Assembly (NCBI GenBank): GCA_018266435.1
Contig: JAFEAL010000017.1
Span: 1-42,807, forward strand
Direction of reading: 5' to 3'
Length of the DNA stretch: 42,807 bases
DNA from: Bacteroidota bacterium
GTDB taxonomy: Bacteria > Bacteroidota > Bacteroidia > Cytophagales > Cyclobacteriaceae
Below, piece after piece: positions 1 to 8,398 of this stretch. The position numbers and the translations under genes were made by a program. The stretch's first letter is position 1; each line of letters begins with the position of its first letter. The notes beneath the pieces were generated by a model that ran no database searches, was not told the DNA's origin, and worked only from the letters and a program-made list of their open reading frames with translations.

Positions 1-551
1 CCATAGCGGCTCATGATGCGGTCAGAAAGTGAGCCATGGTTGGTGCCGATGCGCATGGCTGTGCCGTATTCTTTACAGATTTTTACCAGTGGAGTAAATT
101 TATGGCGTATGCGATCCAGTTCTGCGTTGTACGATGCATCGGTATAGTCAATTTCTTCAAACCGTTTTTTATCGGCATAGTTTCCGGGGTTAATACGCAC
201 TTTTTCTACGATGCGTGCCGCCAGTTCTGCCGCATTGGGAGTAAAATGTATATCGGCAACCAGCGGCACGGAGTAGCCACGTTTGCGCAGTTCTTTTTTT
301 ATCTCTTCAAGGTTCTGGGCTTCTTTAATGCTTGGTGCCGTGATGCGCACATACTCGCAGCCGGCATTGACCATGCGAATGGTTTGTTCTACTGAGCCAA
401 TGGTGTCCATCGTATCCACGGTAGTCATAGACTGGATGCGAATCGGATTGCTCCCTCCCATGGGCACGTTGCCTACCTTTACTTCTGCGGTTTGTCTGCG
501 GCTGTATTCAGTCAGGCTGGTGCAGTATTTTTTAGCTTCTTGTAAAGTCAA
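1..551 (-). CDS. ispG: 4-hydroxy-3-methylbut-2-enyl diphosphate synthase (flavodoxin/ferredoxin), 5' part
   Basis: N-terminal 183 codons of IspG (GcpE), the [4Fe-4S] enzyme that converts methylerythritol cyclodiphosphate to HMBPP in the non-mevalonate isoprenoid pathway; the rest, including the cluster cysteines, lies beyond the window start. The reverse-strand translation shows the family landmarks [17 protein letters not shown], a VADIHF block, VRINPGN and [13 protein letters not shown]. The start is read as TTG at 549-551: an in-frame TAG sits two codons upstream (555-557), and the first in-frame ATG lies inside the conserved VGNVPMGG block. Upstream is a gene-poor spacer. The family is certain; the TTG start is an inference from the stop codon. 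Confidence 0.93.
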   Translation of the reverse strand, partial: MTLQEAKKYCTSLTEYSRRQTAEVKVGNVPMGGSNPIRIQSMTTVDTMDTIGSVEQTIRMVNAGCEYVRITAPSIKEAQNLEEIKKELRKRGYSVPLVADIHFTPNAAELAARIVEKVRINPGNYADKKRFEEIDYTDASYNAELDRIRHKFTPLVKICKEYGTAMRIGTNHGSLSDRIMSRY

Positions 552-772
552 TGTCTAATTTTTCTGAGTAACAAAAATAACAGATAATTCAACCTGCTAA
601 ATTCAATTATACAAACATTGGGCTTTCTAATCATCAGTGTAAAAAAATACACGTAAATAATATGAGCCTGTCAATGCTAGACCATACTATTTTTTTAAAC
701 TAGCTATATAATTTCAAATAAAAATAATATTAAAAATTATATTGACAACATTGTATTTACTTACTACTAAAA
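552..772. other. AT-rich spacer upstream of ispG
   Basis: A very AT-rich stretch with many stop codons in all frames. It should carry the promoter and leader of ispG on the minus strand, but no convincing promoter element, hairpin or RNA gene was recognised in it. Confidence 0.5.
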
Positions 773-1125
773 ATGATAAAATATCAGAAATTCTTCATAA
801 AAATAAATGTTGCTGCATCCTTGTTGTAGTTGGTAAATTCTTGGAGCAAGCCTAAAATCGACAAAACGACTACTAATGCTCCTGAACATTCTTAAAATCC
901 TTACTACCCTGAAGTTGGTAGCGCAGCACTGGGAAGTATTAAAAAAGCCTGTGAGTGCTGGGTGAGAAATGCTTCTGAACAAGCCTACCCACAATTATGG
1001 TGTAATTTAGCCTCAAACTGAAGATCAGGTACAACACTTGGATTGCCGCTGGCTATGAGGCGTATAAAACTCTACCTGATGAAACCGATGGCGAATATGC
1101 CGGTACCATTGGTATGGTTCATTAG
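773..1125 (+). pseudogene. decayed lipoprotein-like reading frame
   Basis: The frame opening at ATG 773 begins like a bacterial lipoprotein: basic and aromatic residues, a hydrophobic run, then LVNSWSKPK where LVNSCSKPK would be a normal lipobox. It is broken by TAG (827-829), TAA (893-895) and TGA (1019-1021), yet between the stops it reads like coding sequence (for example NPYYPEVGSAALGSIKKACE). From 1021 a different frame continues with similar protein-like composition (WIAAGYEAYKTLPDETDGEY) up to TAG at 1123-1125. The simplest reading is a small exported protein gene lost by point mutation and frameshift. The family was not recognised, and chance cannot be excluded. Confidence 0.3.
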
Positions 1126-1138
1126 TAACAACAGGACA

Positions 1139-3040
1139 TCATTTTTTATGAAGCGCCCACTGTTCATCGTAAAATATCTTGCCGGCATCAATCAGTTCGC
1201 GTATGGCTTCTACAAACAATTCTTTATCGCGGGCGGCTACGGCTGCTTCCAACTCTTCGAGGGCAAGGTGTTTTTGAGATAACACGTTTACGATTTGCTC
1301 TGAATAATCTTTTAATAAAAAACTATTGTCCTTCTTCTTTTTGTTCAGGCACACATCGCACAGGCCGCAGGGTTGAAATGTCTCTTCATCAAAATATTCC
1401 TGAATCACCTGCATGCGGCAACGGTGGTTTTGCTCAGCATACTCAATCATCGCTTCCATTTTGTTGAGATGCAGTTTTCTGCGTGTCTCCATTTCTTTTT
1501 TATCGATGGGCAGTCGTTCGGCATCCTGGCGGGCCAGTAAATAAGTTATTTGGGGCGACTCCGAGGCCGGTTCATACAAAAGAATCTGAAGCCGTTGCAG
1601 GCGGTTCAACTCTGTCTTGATATCATTAACCGAAAGTTTCAGGGCAGCGGCAACCTGAGTCTCTGAAACCACTACAAACTCAGAGAATAACTCGGCACCG
1701 TATAACCGCAGCAACATTTTAATTAAAGAATCAAACTTGGCATTGGCCACCTGAAACTCGTATATCTTTTTTCGATCAATTGAAAAATGAACACGCGAAG
1801 GCCGGTAAAACCCCTCATTAAGTTGGATGAGCCCAAACTCTTCCATTTTTTTTAAGGCGGAAAAAACGGCTGGTTCTTTGAATGAGTATTTTTTAGAAAA
1901 AACGTCCAGATCAAAATCAAAGGCTTCGCCTTGTGCGCTTCCCTCGGCCAGTTGAAAATAATTAGAAAGTGCCTGGTAAATTTTTTTCAGGTAGTCTAAC
2001 GTGGGTTCTTTCAGCTCGGCCTTACTTCGCAAATTGTGTATGTCCACTTCATGAAAGACAATTGTGGCATAACTTCGCTTTCCGTCACGGCCAGCGCGGC
2101 CGGCTTCCTGGTAGTAGGATTCTATATCTTCGGGTAAATCAAAATGAATAACCGTGCGCACATCAGCTTTGTTTATACCCATGCCAAATGCATTGGTGGC
2201 CACCATTACACGAACGCGGTTTTCTATCCAGTTGGTTTGGCGGGTCATCCGTTCGGGTGAACTGAGACCGGCATGATAAAAGGTTGAATTGATTTTGTTC
2301 TTAAGCAGAAACTGGGTAAGTGTTTCAGTCAATTTCCTTGAACGAGAATAAACAATAGCCGGGCCGGGTACTTTCTGCAGGATATCCAGCAACTGTTTCT
2401 CTTTGGCCTCCGTTTTACGAACAACTAACGAAAAATTTTCTCTCAAAAAACTCTTTTGAAAAACTGATGGATTTTTCAGGTTCAGCTTATCAATAATGTC
2501 TTGGCGCACGAGCGTGGTGGCTGATGCCGTCAGTGCCATAAATGGAATAGTTGGCTTAAGTTCACGCAGCGTAGCAATTTGCAAATAAGGCGGGCGAAAA
2601 TCATACCCCCATTGCGAAATGCAATGTGCCTCATCGATTGCAATCAGGTTTACATTCATTTTTTTGAAACGCTCTCTAAAAATTTCTGTTTGCAATCGTT
2701 CGGGTGACACATACAAAAATTTTTCTTTACCATACACACAATTATCCAGCGCTAGATCAATCTCAGTGCGGTGCATGCCCGAGTGAATGGCTAAGGCCGC
2801 AATACCTTTTTTCTTTAATTGCTGCACCTGGTCTTGCATCAAAGCTATCAAAGGAGTAACCACAATGCACACGCCATCTTTCAGCAACGAAGAAACTTGA
2901 AAGCATATCGACTTACCTGCCCCGGTGGGAAGAATGGCCACGGCATCTTTTCCGGCAAGAAAAGTATCTATTACTTCTGCCTGGGGTGCACGAAAAGAAG
3001 AATAGTGCCAGTATTTTTGTAGTATTTCTAATGGGCTCAA
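1139..3040 (-). CDS. recQ: ATP-dependent DNA helicase RecQ
   Basis: 3'-5' DNA helicase of the RecQ family, acting in recombination and repair. The 633-residue product has Walker A PTGAGKS (38-44), the DEAH box (136-139), SAT motif TASAT, and the C-terminal helicase block with EAGRAGRDG. Cysteines 541, 558, 561 and 564 have exactly the 17-3-3 spacing of the RecQ zinc-binding site. The protein then ends after about 70 residues with no HRDC domain, although an insertion before the zinc site keeps total length above that of E. coli RecQ (609). The start is TTG at 3038-3040: a stop is in frame upstream and the next in-frame ATG lies beyond Walker A. It is the last gene of a minus-strand run, 16 bp after the enoyl-CoA hydratase gene. 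Confidence 0.95.
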   Translation of the reverse strand: MSPLEILQKYWHYSSFRAPQAEVIDTFLAGKDAVAILPTGAGKSICFQVSSLLKDGVCIVVTPLIALMQDQVQQLKKKGIAALAIHSGMHRTEIDLALDNCVYGKEKFLYVSPERLQTEIFRERFKKMNVNLIAIDEAHCISQWGYDFRPPYLQIATLRELKPTIPFMALTASATTLVRQDIIDKLNLKNPSVFQKSFLRENFSLVVRKTEAKEKQLLDILQKVPGPAIVYSRSRKLTETLTQFLLKNKINSTFYHAGLSSPERMTRQTNWIENRVRVMVATNAFGMGINKADVRTVIHFDLPEDIESYYQEAGRAGRDGKRSYATIVFHEVDIHNLRSKAELKEPTLDYLKKIYQALSNYFQLAEGSAQGEAFDFDLDVFSKKYSFKEPAVFSALKKMEEFGLIQLNEGFYRPSRVHFSIDRKKIYEFQVANAKFDSLIKMLLRLYGAELFSEFVVVSETQVAAALKLSVNDIKTELNRLQRLQILLYEPASESPQITYLLARQDAERLPIDKKEMETRRKLHLNKMEAMIEYAEQNHRCRMQVIQEYFDEETFQPCGLCDVCLNKKKKDNSFLLKDYSEQIVNVLSQKHLALEELEAAVAARDKELFVEAIRELIDAGKIFYDEQWALHKK

Positions 3041-3056
3041 TGATGTTAGGTTACAT

Positions 3057-3830
3057 TTACCACATTATTTTTTCCTTGTTGAGAAATGCAGTTACGCCTT
3101 TGCGGCAATCAGCCGAAGCACGGGCTTCGGCATTTCTGGTAGCTGCATAGTTAAGTGCTTCGGTCAATGATAAGGACTGAACATGGTCAATCATTTCTTT
3201 GGTCAGTGTCATAGCGTGTGCCGAATTATTTTTTACAAGTTGCTGAGCAAACTCATTTACTTTTTTCTCCAAGTCATTTTTAGTAACAACTACATGGCAC
3301 AAACCTGCTCTTTTTGCTTCTTCCCCCTGAACCAATTCACCACTCAGTAACAGGAATTTTGCATGTTGTTCCCCTATTTTACGAATAAGAAAAACCAGTA
3401 CCAGGGCAGGTATGAACCCAATCTTTACTTCCGTGTAACCAAACTTAGCCTCGGGTACGGCAAAAATAAAATCGCATACCGAAGCCAGCCCACATCCACC
3501 AGCCAAGGCATGGCCTTGCACCTGGGCAATGACTACTTTTTTTAGTTGGTAGATTTTTAGAAATAAATCTTTGAGATGAGTGGAGTCGGCCAGGTTTTCT
3601 TCAAATGTATTCGTTTGCATTTTTTGAAGCGAGGCCAAATCAGCACCGGCACAAAAGGCATCGCCATGGGCCCGGAGTACAATCACTTTTACTGATGCAT
3701 CTTTTTCTGCACGGTCAAAATTTTCAATCAATGCCGACACCAGTTCATGGCTTAAAGCATTGCGTTTGTCGGGGCGGTTTAGCGTAATAAATCCGATCCG
3801 TTCTTTTACTTCGTATAAAACTAATTCCAT
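3057..3830 (-). CDS. enoyl-CoA hydratase/isomerase family protein
   Basis: Crotonase-superfamily enzyme of 257 residues; members add water to, isomerise or otherwise process acyl-CoA thioesters through an oxyanion hole. Visible hallmarks are ITLNRPDKRNALS near the N terminus, the CoA/oxyanion segment GDAFCAGADLASL, a GHALAGGCGLA block and FGYTEVKIGFIPA with a glutamate in the usual catalytic region. The start at ATG 3828-3830 fits the family N terminus (MELVLYEVKE); the frame stays open upstream but would then overlap comEC. It begins 4 bp after comEC ends, so the two are probably co-transcribed. The exact substrate (for example methylglutaconyl-CoA versus a general enoyl-CoA) cannot be told from sequence alone. 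Confidence 0.9.
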   Translation of the reverse strand: MELVLYEVKERIGFITLNRPDKRNALSHELVSALIENFDRAEKDASVKVIVLRAHGDAFCAGADLASLQKMQTNTFEENLADSTHLKDLFLKIYQLKKVVIAQVQGHALAGGCGLASVCDFIFAVPEAKFGYTEVKIGFIPALVLVFLIRKIGEQHAKFLLLSGELVQGEEAKRAGLCHVVVTKNDLEKKVNEFAQQLVKNNSAHAMTLTKEMIDHVQSLSLTEALNYAATRNAEARASADCRKGVTAFLNKEKIMW

Positions 3831-3834
3831 AAGA

Positions 3835-5904
3835 TTAAAGAATAAATGCTCCGTTTTTTTGAGTTGAGTACACGTCAATGGATTGTTGTTTCAATAGCTG
3901 ATCCATTGCCTGAACATAACGAATCGTATTGCTGCCGTCAAAAATAACTTTTGCAGTACTTAATTGTTCCAGCGATTTGCGGCTCAATCCGTTATGGCTC
4001 ACCAGCAAGAAATCAATCTTAAAGTTAATCGGTACCTGGTAGTTTTTAGTGCTAATCCAGGCTATAGTTTTTCCATTCCATACAAAATAAGAAACCCCGT
4101 TGATTCTTTTTACGAATGGTATACCTTCACTGGTGTTGGCGATACCATGAATTAACCGATTGGGTTGAATGTGAAATCGAATTCGTTCAGCATCAGCAGA
4201 TATGCTTGAGTCACATAAAAAATAAGAATAACCATTAACGATAAATTCAGCAGCTTGATGTTGATTGATACTGTAACTGATGAATTGTTGCGCCTTAACA
4301 TTTTCATAAAAATGGTTCCACTGTGTAATCGAAAATATAATTGTTACCAAAAAGGAAAAATACAACCAACGAATATTTTTATACTCAATCAATAAAATCA
4401 ATCCAATTAAAATACCGAACAACAGCCAGCACTGAAATACGGTCAGATGAATGTTATTGATCAAACTCAATGGAAGCGATTCAGTTTTAAAGACTATTCC
4501 ATTCAAAAGTTTAATCAGCCACTCAAGTACAACCCCCACTACATTTGCAACCGGTGAAATAAAACTGACTGCCAGCAACAGGATCCCCGCCACCAGCACA
4601 AAAGTTGATAACGGAATGACAAAAAGATTGGAAATTAAAAAATAAGTTGGAAACTGGTGAAAATATAATAACCCCAGCGCAAAGGTACCCAGTTGTGCGG
4701 CAATGGATACACAGGTAATCTGCCAAATCCAATCCCCTACTCTGTTTTGAATAGACCAAACACTGTAAATTGGTCGCTGGAGATAAACAATGCCCGCAAC
4801 GGCAAGGTATGAAAGTTGAAACCCGACTGACATAATCAGGTAGGGATTATACAACAACAGCACAAAGGCAGATGCGGCCAGGGTGTTGTAAATGTTGGTG
4901 CGAATACTGAACGGCCTGGCCAGCGCTATAAATGAAAACATGGCCACGGCCCGCAGCACCGATGGCGATAGCCCGGTAACAAATGCAAACGACCACATCA
5001 ACAGCAAACTGACAATGGCCACAAGCCACTTGTTGCGTTTTATTTTTTCTACAGGTTTAAACAAATACAAAATAATAGCGTAGATAATGCCCACGTGCAT
5101 ACCCGATACGGCCAGTACATGCAGCGCTCCGCTTGCTGCATACGCATTGATGATGTCATCATCAATGGCATCAGTCACGCCAAGTACCAATGCCGAAGCC
5201 ACGGCTTGTTCACTGCGGCCTGAAATATATTTTGAAAGCTTTGATAATGACCAAGCTCTTGCCTGGTGCGAATAATAGATAAATCCTTTGCGTTGGACCG
5301 GGGCTACAAATTGAACTTCTGATTTCCTTGCGAAATGCTGGTAGAATATATTTTTAAAGCTTAAAAATCGTTTAAAGTCAAACTCCCCCGGATTTGCCGG
5401 AGGTTTTAGCTCTTGTGGACACCCTTTTACCAAAATTTGATCTCCATATTTTAAGACAGAAGCTAAGGGTTCATCTTTTGAAATATACAACAACAAGTTG
5501 CCGGTCACCGGTAGCCATTGGCCGGTATCTGATTTAACCATTACAAGTTCTGCTTCCACCTTCCACGACTTTTCCTTTTCCTGCGGAATACTACGCACAA
5601 CGGCTTCATAAGCGTTGATGGGTTCTACTATTTTTGAAATGTGGTCTTTTTTTCGTAGATCATTTTGTAAGTAGAGGCGTGCGTAACCAAAAAGAAAAAT
5701 TGCCGATAACCCAATGAAGCCTAGAAGAACCGGCAAGGTTTTGATGCCTTCGATAAAGTAAATGATGAAATAAACCAATGCCAGAGTAATGGGTAGCACT
5801 ACGGCAACATTAGGTGAGATACAATCAGGCTGATAAATAGAGAATAAAATGCCCCCAATAAAGAAGCCTGCTATGCGCAGCATTGGAAATGGCACCCATT
5901 TCAT
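3835..5904 (-). CDS. comEC: ComEC/Rec2 family DNA-uptake channel protein
   Basis: Inner membrane protein of 689 residues, probably the channel that takes up single-stranded DNA in natural transformation. It has an N-terminal group of membrane segments (about 10-75), a soluble DUF4131-type region (about 85-200) and the Competence domain with ASGALHVLAVSGMHVGII at about 260 followed by many transmembrane helices. The C-terminal 150 residues occupy the place of the metallo-beta-lactamase-like domain, but no HxHxDH motif is present there, so this domain looks degenerate. The start ATG is at 5902-5904. It lies 4 bp upstream of the enoyl-CoA hydratase gene, in a run that begins with phoH. Confidence 0.88.
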   Translation of the reverse strand: MKWVPFPMLRIAGFFIGGILFSIYQPDCISPNVAVVLPITLALVYFIIYFIEGIKTLPVLLGFIGLSAIFLFGYARLYLQNDLRKKDHISKIVEPINAYEAVVRSIPQEKEKSWKVEAELVMVKSDTGQWLPVTGNLLLYISKDEPLASVLKYGDQILVKGCPQELKPPANPGEFDFKRFLSFKNIFYQHFARKSEVQFVAPVQRKGFIYYSHQARAWSLSKLSKYISGRSEQAVASALVLGVTDAIDDDIINAYAASGALHVLAVSGMHVGIIYAIILYLFKPVEKIKRNKWLVAIVSLLLMWSFAFVTGLSPSVLRAVAMFSFIALARPFSIRTNIYNTLAASAFVLLLYNPYLIMSVGFQLSYLAVAGIVYLQRPIYSVWSIQNRVGDWIWQITCVSIAAQLGTFALGLLYFHQFPTYFLISNLFVIPLSTFVLVAGILLLAVSFISPVANVVGVVLEWLIKLLNGIVFKTESLPLSLINNIHLTVFQCWLLFGILIGLILLIEYKNIRWLYFSFLVTIIFSITQWNHFYENVKAQQFISYSINQHQAAEFIVNGYSYFLCDSSISADAERIRFHIQPNRLIHGIANTSEGIPFVKRINGVSYFVWNGKTIAWISTKNYQVPINFKIDFLLVSHNGLSRKSLEQLSTAKVIFDGSNTIRYVQAMDQLLKQQSIDVYSTQKNGAFIL

Positions 5905-5951
5905 ATATATAATCTTCGGTTTATGCTGTTACTACCGCATCTATCTGTGTA

Positions 5952-6248
5952 TTACGTACCTTCATACCCTTCCACCAAAATCATTTTAGTATTTGCTGTT
6001 TGCTGCCTTAGTAGTTTTGCCGGAGCATACTCATCTGATGACCACCAACTCTTTGCCAGTTCTTGGGTAGGAAACTCAAGTATAACCAGGCGCTTGGGGT
6101 CCCACTCACCTTCTAGCATTTCTGTTTTAGCTCCACGAACAATAAACCGACCGTGGTATTTTGCCAAGGTAGGTGTTGTTAGATTTTTATAAGCTTCATA
6201 ACGAACTGAATCTTTTACTTCAACTTGCACAACAATGTAGGCGGGCAT
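5952..6248 (-). CDS. DUF1330 domain protein
   Basis: Small protein of 98 residues with the ferredoxin-like alpha/beta fold expected of DUF1330: it opens with PAYIVVQVEVKDSVRYEAY and contains GEWDPKRLVILEFPT and AKSWWSSDEY, which are typical of the family. No biochemical function is established for the family. It lies between phoH (51 bp) and comEC (47 bp) on the same strand, so it may be transcribed with them. Family assignment is good; function is unknown. Confidence 0.85.
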   Translation of the reverse strand: MPAYIVVQVEVKDSVRYEAYKNLTTPTLAKYHGRFIVRGAKTEMLEGEWDPKRLVILEFPTQELAKSWWSSDEYAPAKLLRQQTANTKMILVEGYEGT

Positions 6249-6299
6249 ATCGATATATAATTTTTAAGTGATAAAATATACTTGTACTCAGTAAGCTGA

Positions 6300-7241
6300 C
6301 TATTGGTTTTTTTCGTACGCTTCAATAATATCTTTTACCAGTTTGTGCCGCACCACATCGCGTTCGTTCAGTTCAACAAAACCGATTCCTTTGGTTTGAT
6401 TAAGAATACGCACGGCTTCTTTCAATCCTGATTTCTGGTTAGAGGGTAAGTCAATCTGCGAAGCATCTCCGGTCACAATCATTTTTGAATCCGGCCCCAT
6501 GCGGGTAAGAAACATTTTCATTTGCATGGGGGTAGTATTTTGTGCTTCATCAAGTAAAATAAATGCATTGTTCAGTGTTCGGCCACGCATGTAGGCCAAG
6601 GGCGCAATTTCGATCACTTCACGCTCCATATATGATTTTAGTTTTTCGTAAGCAATCATGTCGTTGAGGGCATCGTAAATCGGGCGCAGGTAAGGATCTA
6701 TTTTTTCTTTGAGATCGCCCGGCAAAAAACCAAGGTTTTCTCCCGCCTCTACAGCCGGACGTGTGATGATGATTTTCTTAACCATTTTATGTTTCAAGGC
6801 ACGAACGGCCAGCGCCACTGAAACAAATGTTTTCCCTGTGCCGGCCGGCCCAAGCGCAAAGACTAAGTCATGTTCGTGCACGGCATTAATAAGTTTCTGT
6901 TGATTTACAGTCTTGGCCTTAATGGGCGAACCTTTTGTACCATAAATAATGATGCCGTCTGGCGAGCCTTCGGGTACAAATTCCTGTCGCTCTTGCAAAA
7001 TGTAACCCCTTACATTTTCTTCAGTTATTTTTCCGAACTGATGAAAATGATCAACCAAAGAATTTAAAATATCGGAGATTTGTAAAATGTCGGGTGTTTC
7101 GCCCTTTACTAATATCTCATTGCCACGCGATACAATGCGGCTCTTGGGGAAGGCAGAAGCAAGCTCATTGATGTTTTTATTCTCGATACCCAGAAAGTCG
7201 GGCAACGGAATATTTTCAAGGGTGATGGTTTTTTCGATCAA
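6300..7241 (-). CDS. phoH: PhoH family ATPase
   Basis: Cytoplasmic P-loop NTPase of the PhoH/PhoL family, 313 residues, probably linked to RNA metabolism (family knowledge). A KH-like N-terminal half is followed by Walker A GPAGTGKT (131-138), RPAVEAGENLGFLPGD (161-176), Walker B with DEAQN (231-235) and GDASQIDLP. Length and motif order are normal. The start is read as TTG at 7239-7241: an in-frame TAA lies six codons upstream and no ATG intervenes. It is divergent from the SAM hydroxide adenosyltransferase gene across only 55 bp and heads a minus-strand run with the DUF1330 gene and comEC. Confidence 0.93.
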   Translation of the reverse strand: MIEKTITLENIPLPDFLGIENKNINELASAFPKSRIVSRGNEILVKGETPDILQISDILNSLVDHFHQFGKITEENVRGYILQERQEFVPEGSPDGIIIYGTKGSPIKAKTVNQQKLINAVHEHDLVFALGPAGTGKTFVSVALAVRALKHKMVKKIIITRPAVEAGENLGFLPGDLKEKIDPYLRPIYDALNDMIAYEKLKSYMEREVIEIAPLAYMRGRTLNNAFILLDEAQNTTPMQMKMFLTRMGPDSKMIVTGDASQIDLPSNQKSGLKEAVRILNQTKGIGFVELNERDVVRHKLVKDIIEAYEKNQ

Positions 7242-7257
7242 AGTGATTGAAATGATT

Positions 7258-7265
7258 TATTTTTG
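7258..7265 (+). promoter_or_regulatory. TAnnTTTG-type -7 promoter element
   Basis: TATTTTTG matches the Bacteroidota sigma-A -7 consensus TAnnTTTG exactly and lies 31 bp before the ATG at 7297, in the short divergent gap with phoH. No convincing TTG element was found about 20 bp upstream, so the call rests on the -7 box alone. Confidence 0.35.
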
Positions 7266-7296
7266 AACAACAAATTTAACGAAAGTCTGCTTACGG

Positions 7297-8076
7297 ATGG
7301 CGCTTGTTACACTTCTTACTGACAATGGAGATACTGACCATTATGTGGCAGCTATCAAAGCCAAAATCCTGAGTACTAATCCGGACATTAACATAGTTGA
7401 TATCAGTCATAAAATAAGTGCAAGCGACATTGGCCACGGTGCTTTTGTATTGAAAAGTGTATTTCGTGATTTTCCTAAAGGCAGCGTTCATTTGGTGGGG
7501 GTTGATGCTATCGGTCAGGCTGGTACCCTGAGCATTGCATTGCAATTAGAAGATCACTTTTTTGTTGGGGCCGACAACGGACTGTTTGGGCTTATCAGCG
7601 ACAGGCCTCATCAAAACCTGGTAGATATTAATTCTGTCAATCCGATAATAAGTACCTTTCCTGAAAAAGATATTTATGCACCGGCTTCGGCTAAGTTGGC
7701 CAGCGGAGAAGCAATTGCTTCATTGGGGCAGCCCCTCCCCTCATTCAAAAAAATGATTAGCCGCTCAGTAAAAGCCACAAAAAAACTGATTAATGGAAAC
7801 GTAATTCGGGTGGATCACTATGGCAACCTAATCACCAATATTTCAAAAACGGATTTTGATATTTTAAGCAAAGGCAAAAAGTTCAGTATTCAGTTTTCGA
7901 GCGAGAAAGCCATCCGTATTCACTCCAATTATTTTCAAGCTGATCAGGGCGATTGCTTTTTGGTATTTAATCATCTTGGCCTTTTAGAGATTGGCATTTA
8001 CCGGGGCCGGGCCAACGAATTGCTCGGCATGGAGCACGACAGCCCGGTTTCAATTACATTTGAAGAAATAAAATAG
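7297..8076 (+). CDS. SAM hydroxide adenosyltransferase family protein (DUF62)
   Basis: Protein of 259 residues in the SAM hydroxide adenosyltransferase family, which splits S-adenosylmethionine with water to adenosine and methionine and is related to fluorinases and chlorinases. The N-terminal domain opens with ALVTLLTDNGDTDHYVAA and has VDISHKISASDIGHGAFVL and a later GADNGLFG; the C-terminal beta domain contains HYGNLITNIS. Length is normal. The ATG at 7297 is preceded by a TAnnTTTG element. It is followed after 25 bp by the ABM-domain gene, probably in the same transcript. The hydrolytic activity is inferred from family membership. Confidence 0.88.
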   Translation: MALVTLLTDNGDTDHYVAAIKAKILSTNPDINIVDISHKISASDIGHGAFVLKSVFRDFPKGSVHLVGVDAIGQAGTLSIALQLEDHFFVGADNGLFGLISDRPHQNLVDINSVNPIISTFPEKDIYAPASAKLASGEAIASLGQPLPSFKKMISRSVKATKKLINGNVIRVDHYGNLITNISKTDFDILSKGKKFSIQFSSEKAIRIHSNYFQADQGDCFLVFNHLGLLEIGIYRGRANELLGMEHDSPVSITFEEIK

Positions 8077-8101
8077 CCAGTCTGCCGCAACCTGTTTATA
8101 T

Positions 8102-8398
8102 ATGATCATTCGTATTGTTCGTATGCACTTTACCCAAGCCGGTGTAAATGAGTTTCTTGAAATTTTTAACCGGCACAAGTCGGCCATTCGCAATTTTCCC
8201 GGGTGCTTGCATTTGCAGTTATTGGTAGATGTTGATGATAAAACGGTTTTCAGTACGCTCAGCCACTGGGATGAACCGCAGAGTCTGGAGAATTATCGCA
8301 AGTCTGAGTTATTTGGCCAGGTATGGGGTCGAGTGAAAACTCTTTTTTCTGAAAGGACTCAGGCCTTTTCGCTCGAAAAATTTATTGACGTGGAGTAG
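8102..8398 (+). CDS. antibiotic biosynthesis monooxygenase (ABM) domain protein
   Basis: Small dimeric alpha/beta-barrel-type protein of 98 residues. The pattern IRIVRMHFTQAGVNEFLEIF, then FPGCLHLQLL, then STLSHWDEPQSLENYRKSE is characteristic of ABM-superfamily proteins, which include quinone and heme monooxygenases as well as many members without known activity. It follows the SAM hydroxide adenosyltransferase-like gene by 25 bp. Its stop codon directly abuts the stop codon of the convergent PagL-like gene (8398/8399), leaving no room for a terminator between them. The substrate is unknown. Confidence 0.8.
   Translation: MIIRIVRMHFTQAGVNEFLEIFNRHKSAIRNFPGCLHLQLLVDVDDKTVFSTLSHWDEPQSLENYRKSELFGQVWGRVKTLFSERTQAFSLEKFIDVE

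Noticed and set aside
767..994. 75-codon minus-strand frame in the ispG-recQ spacer
   Set aside because: It has no recognisable family or signal and lies antisense to the more protein-like relic on the plus strand.
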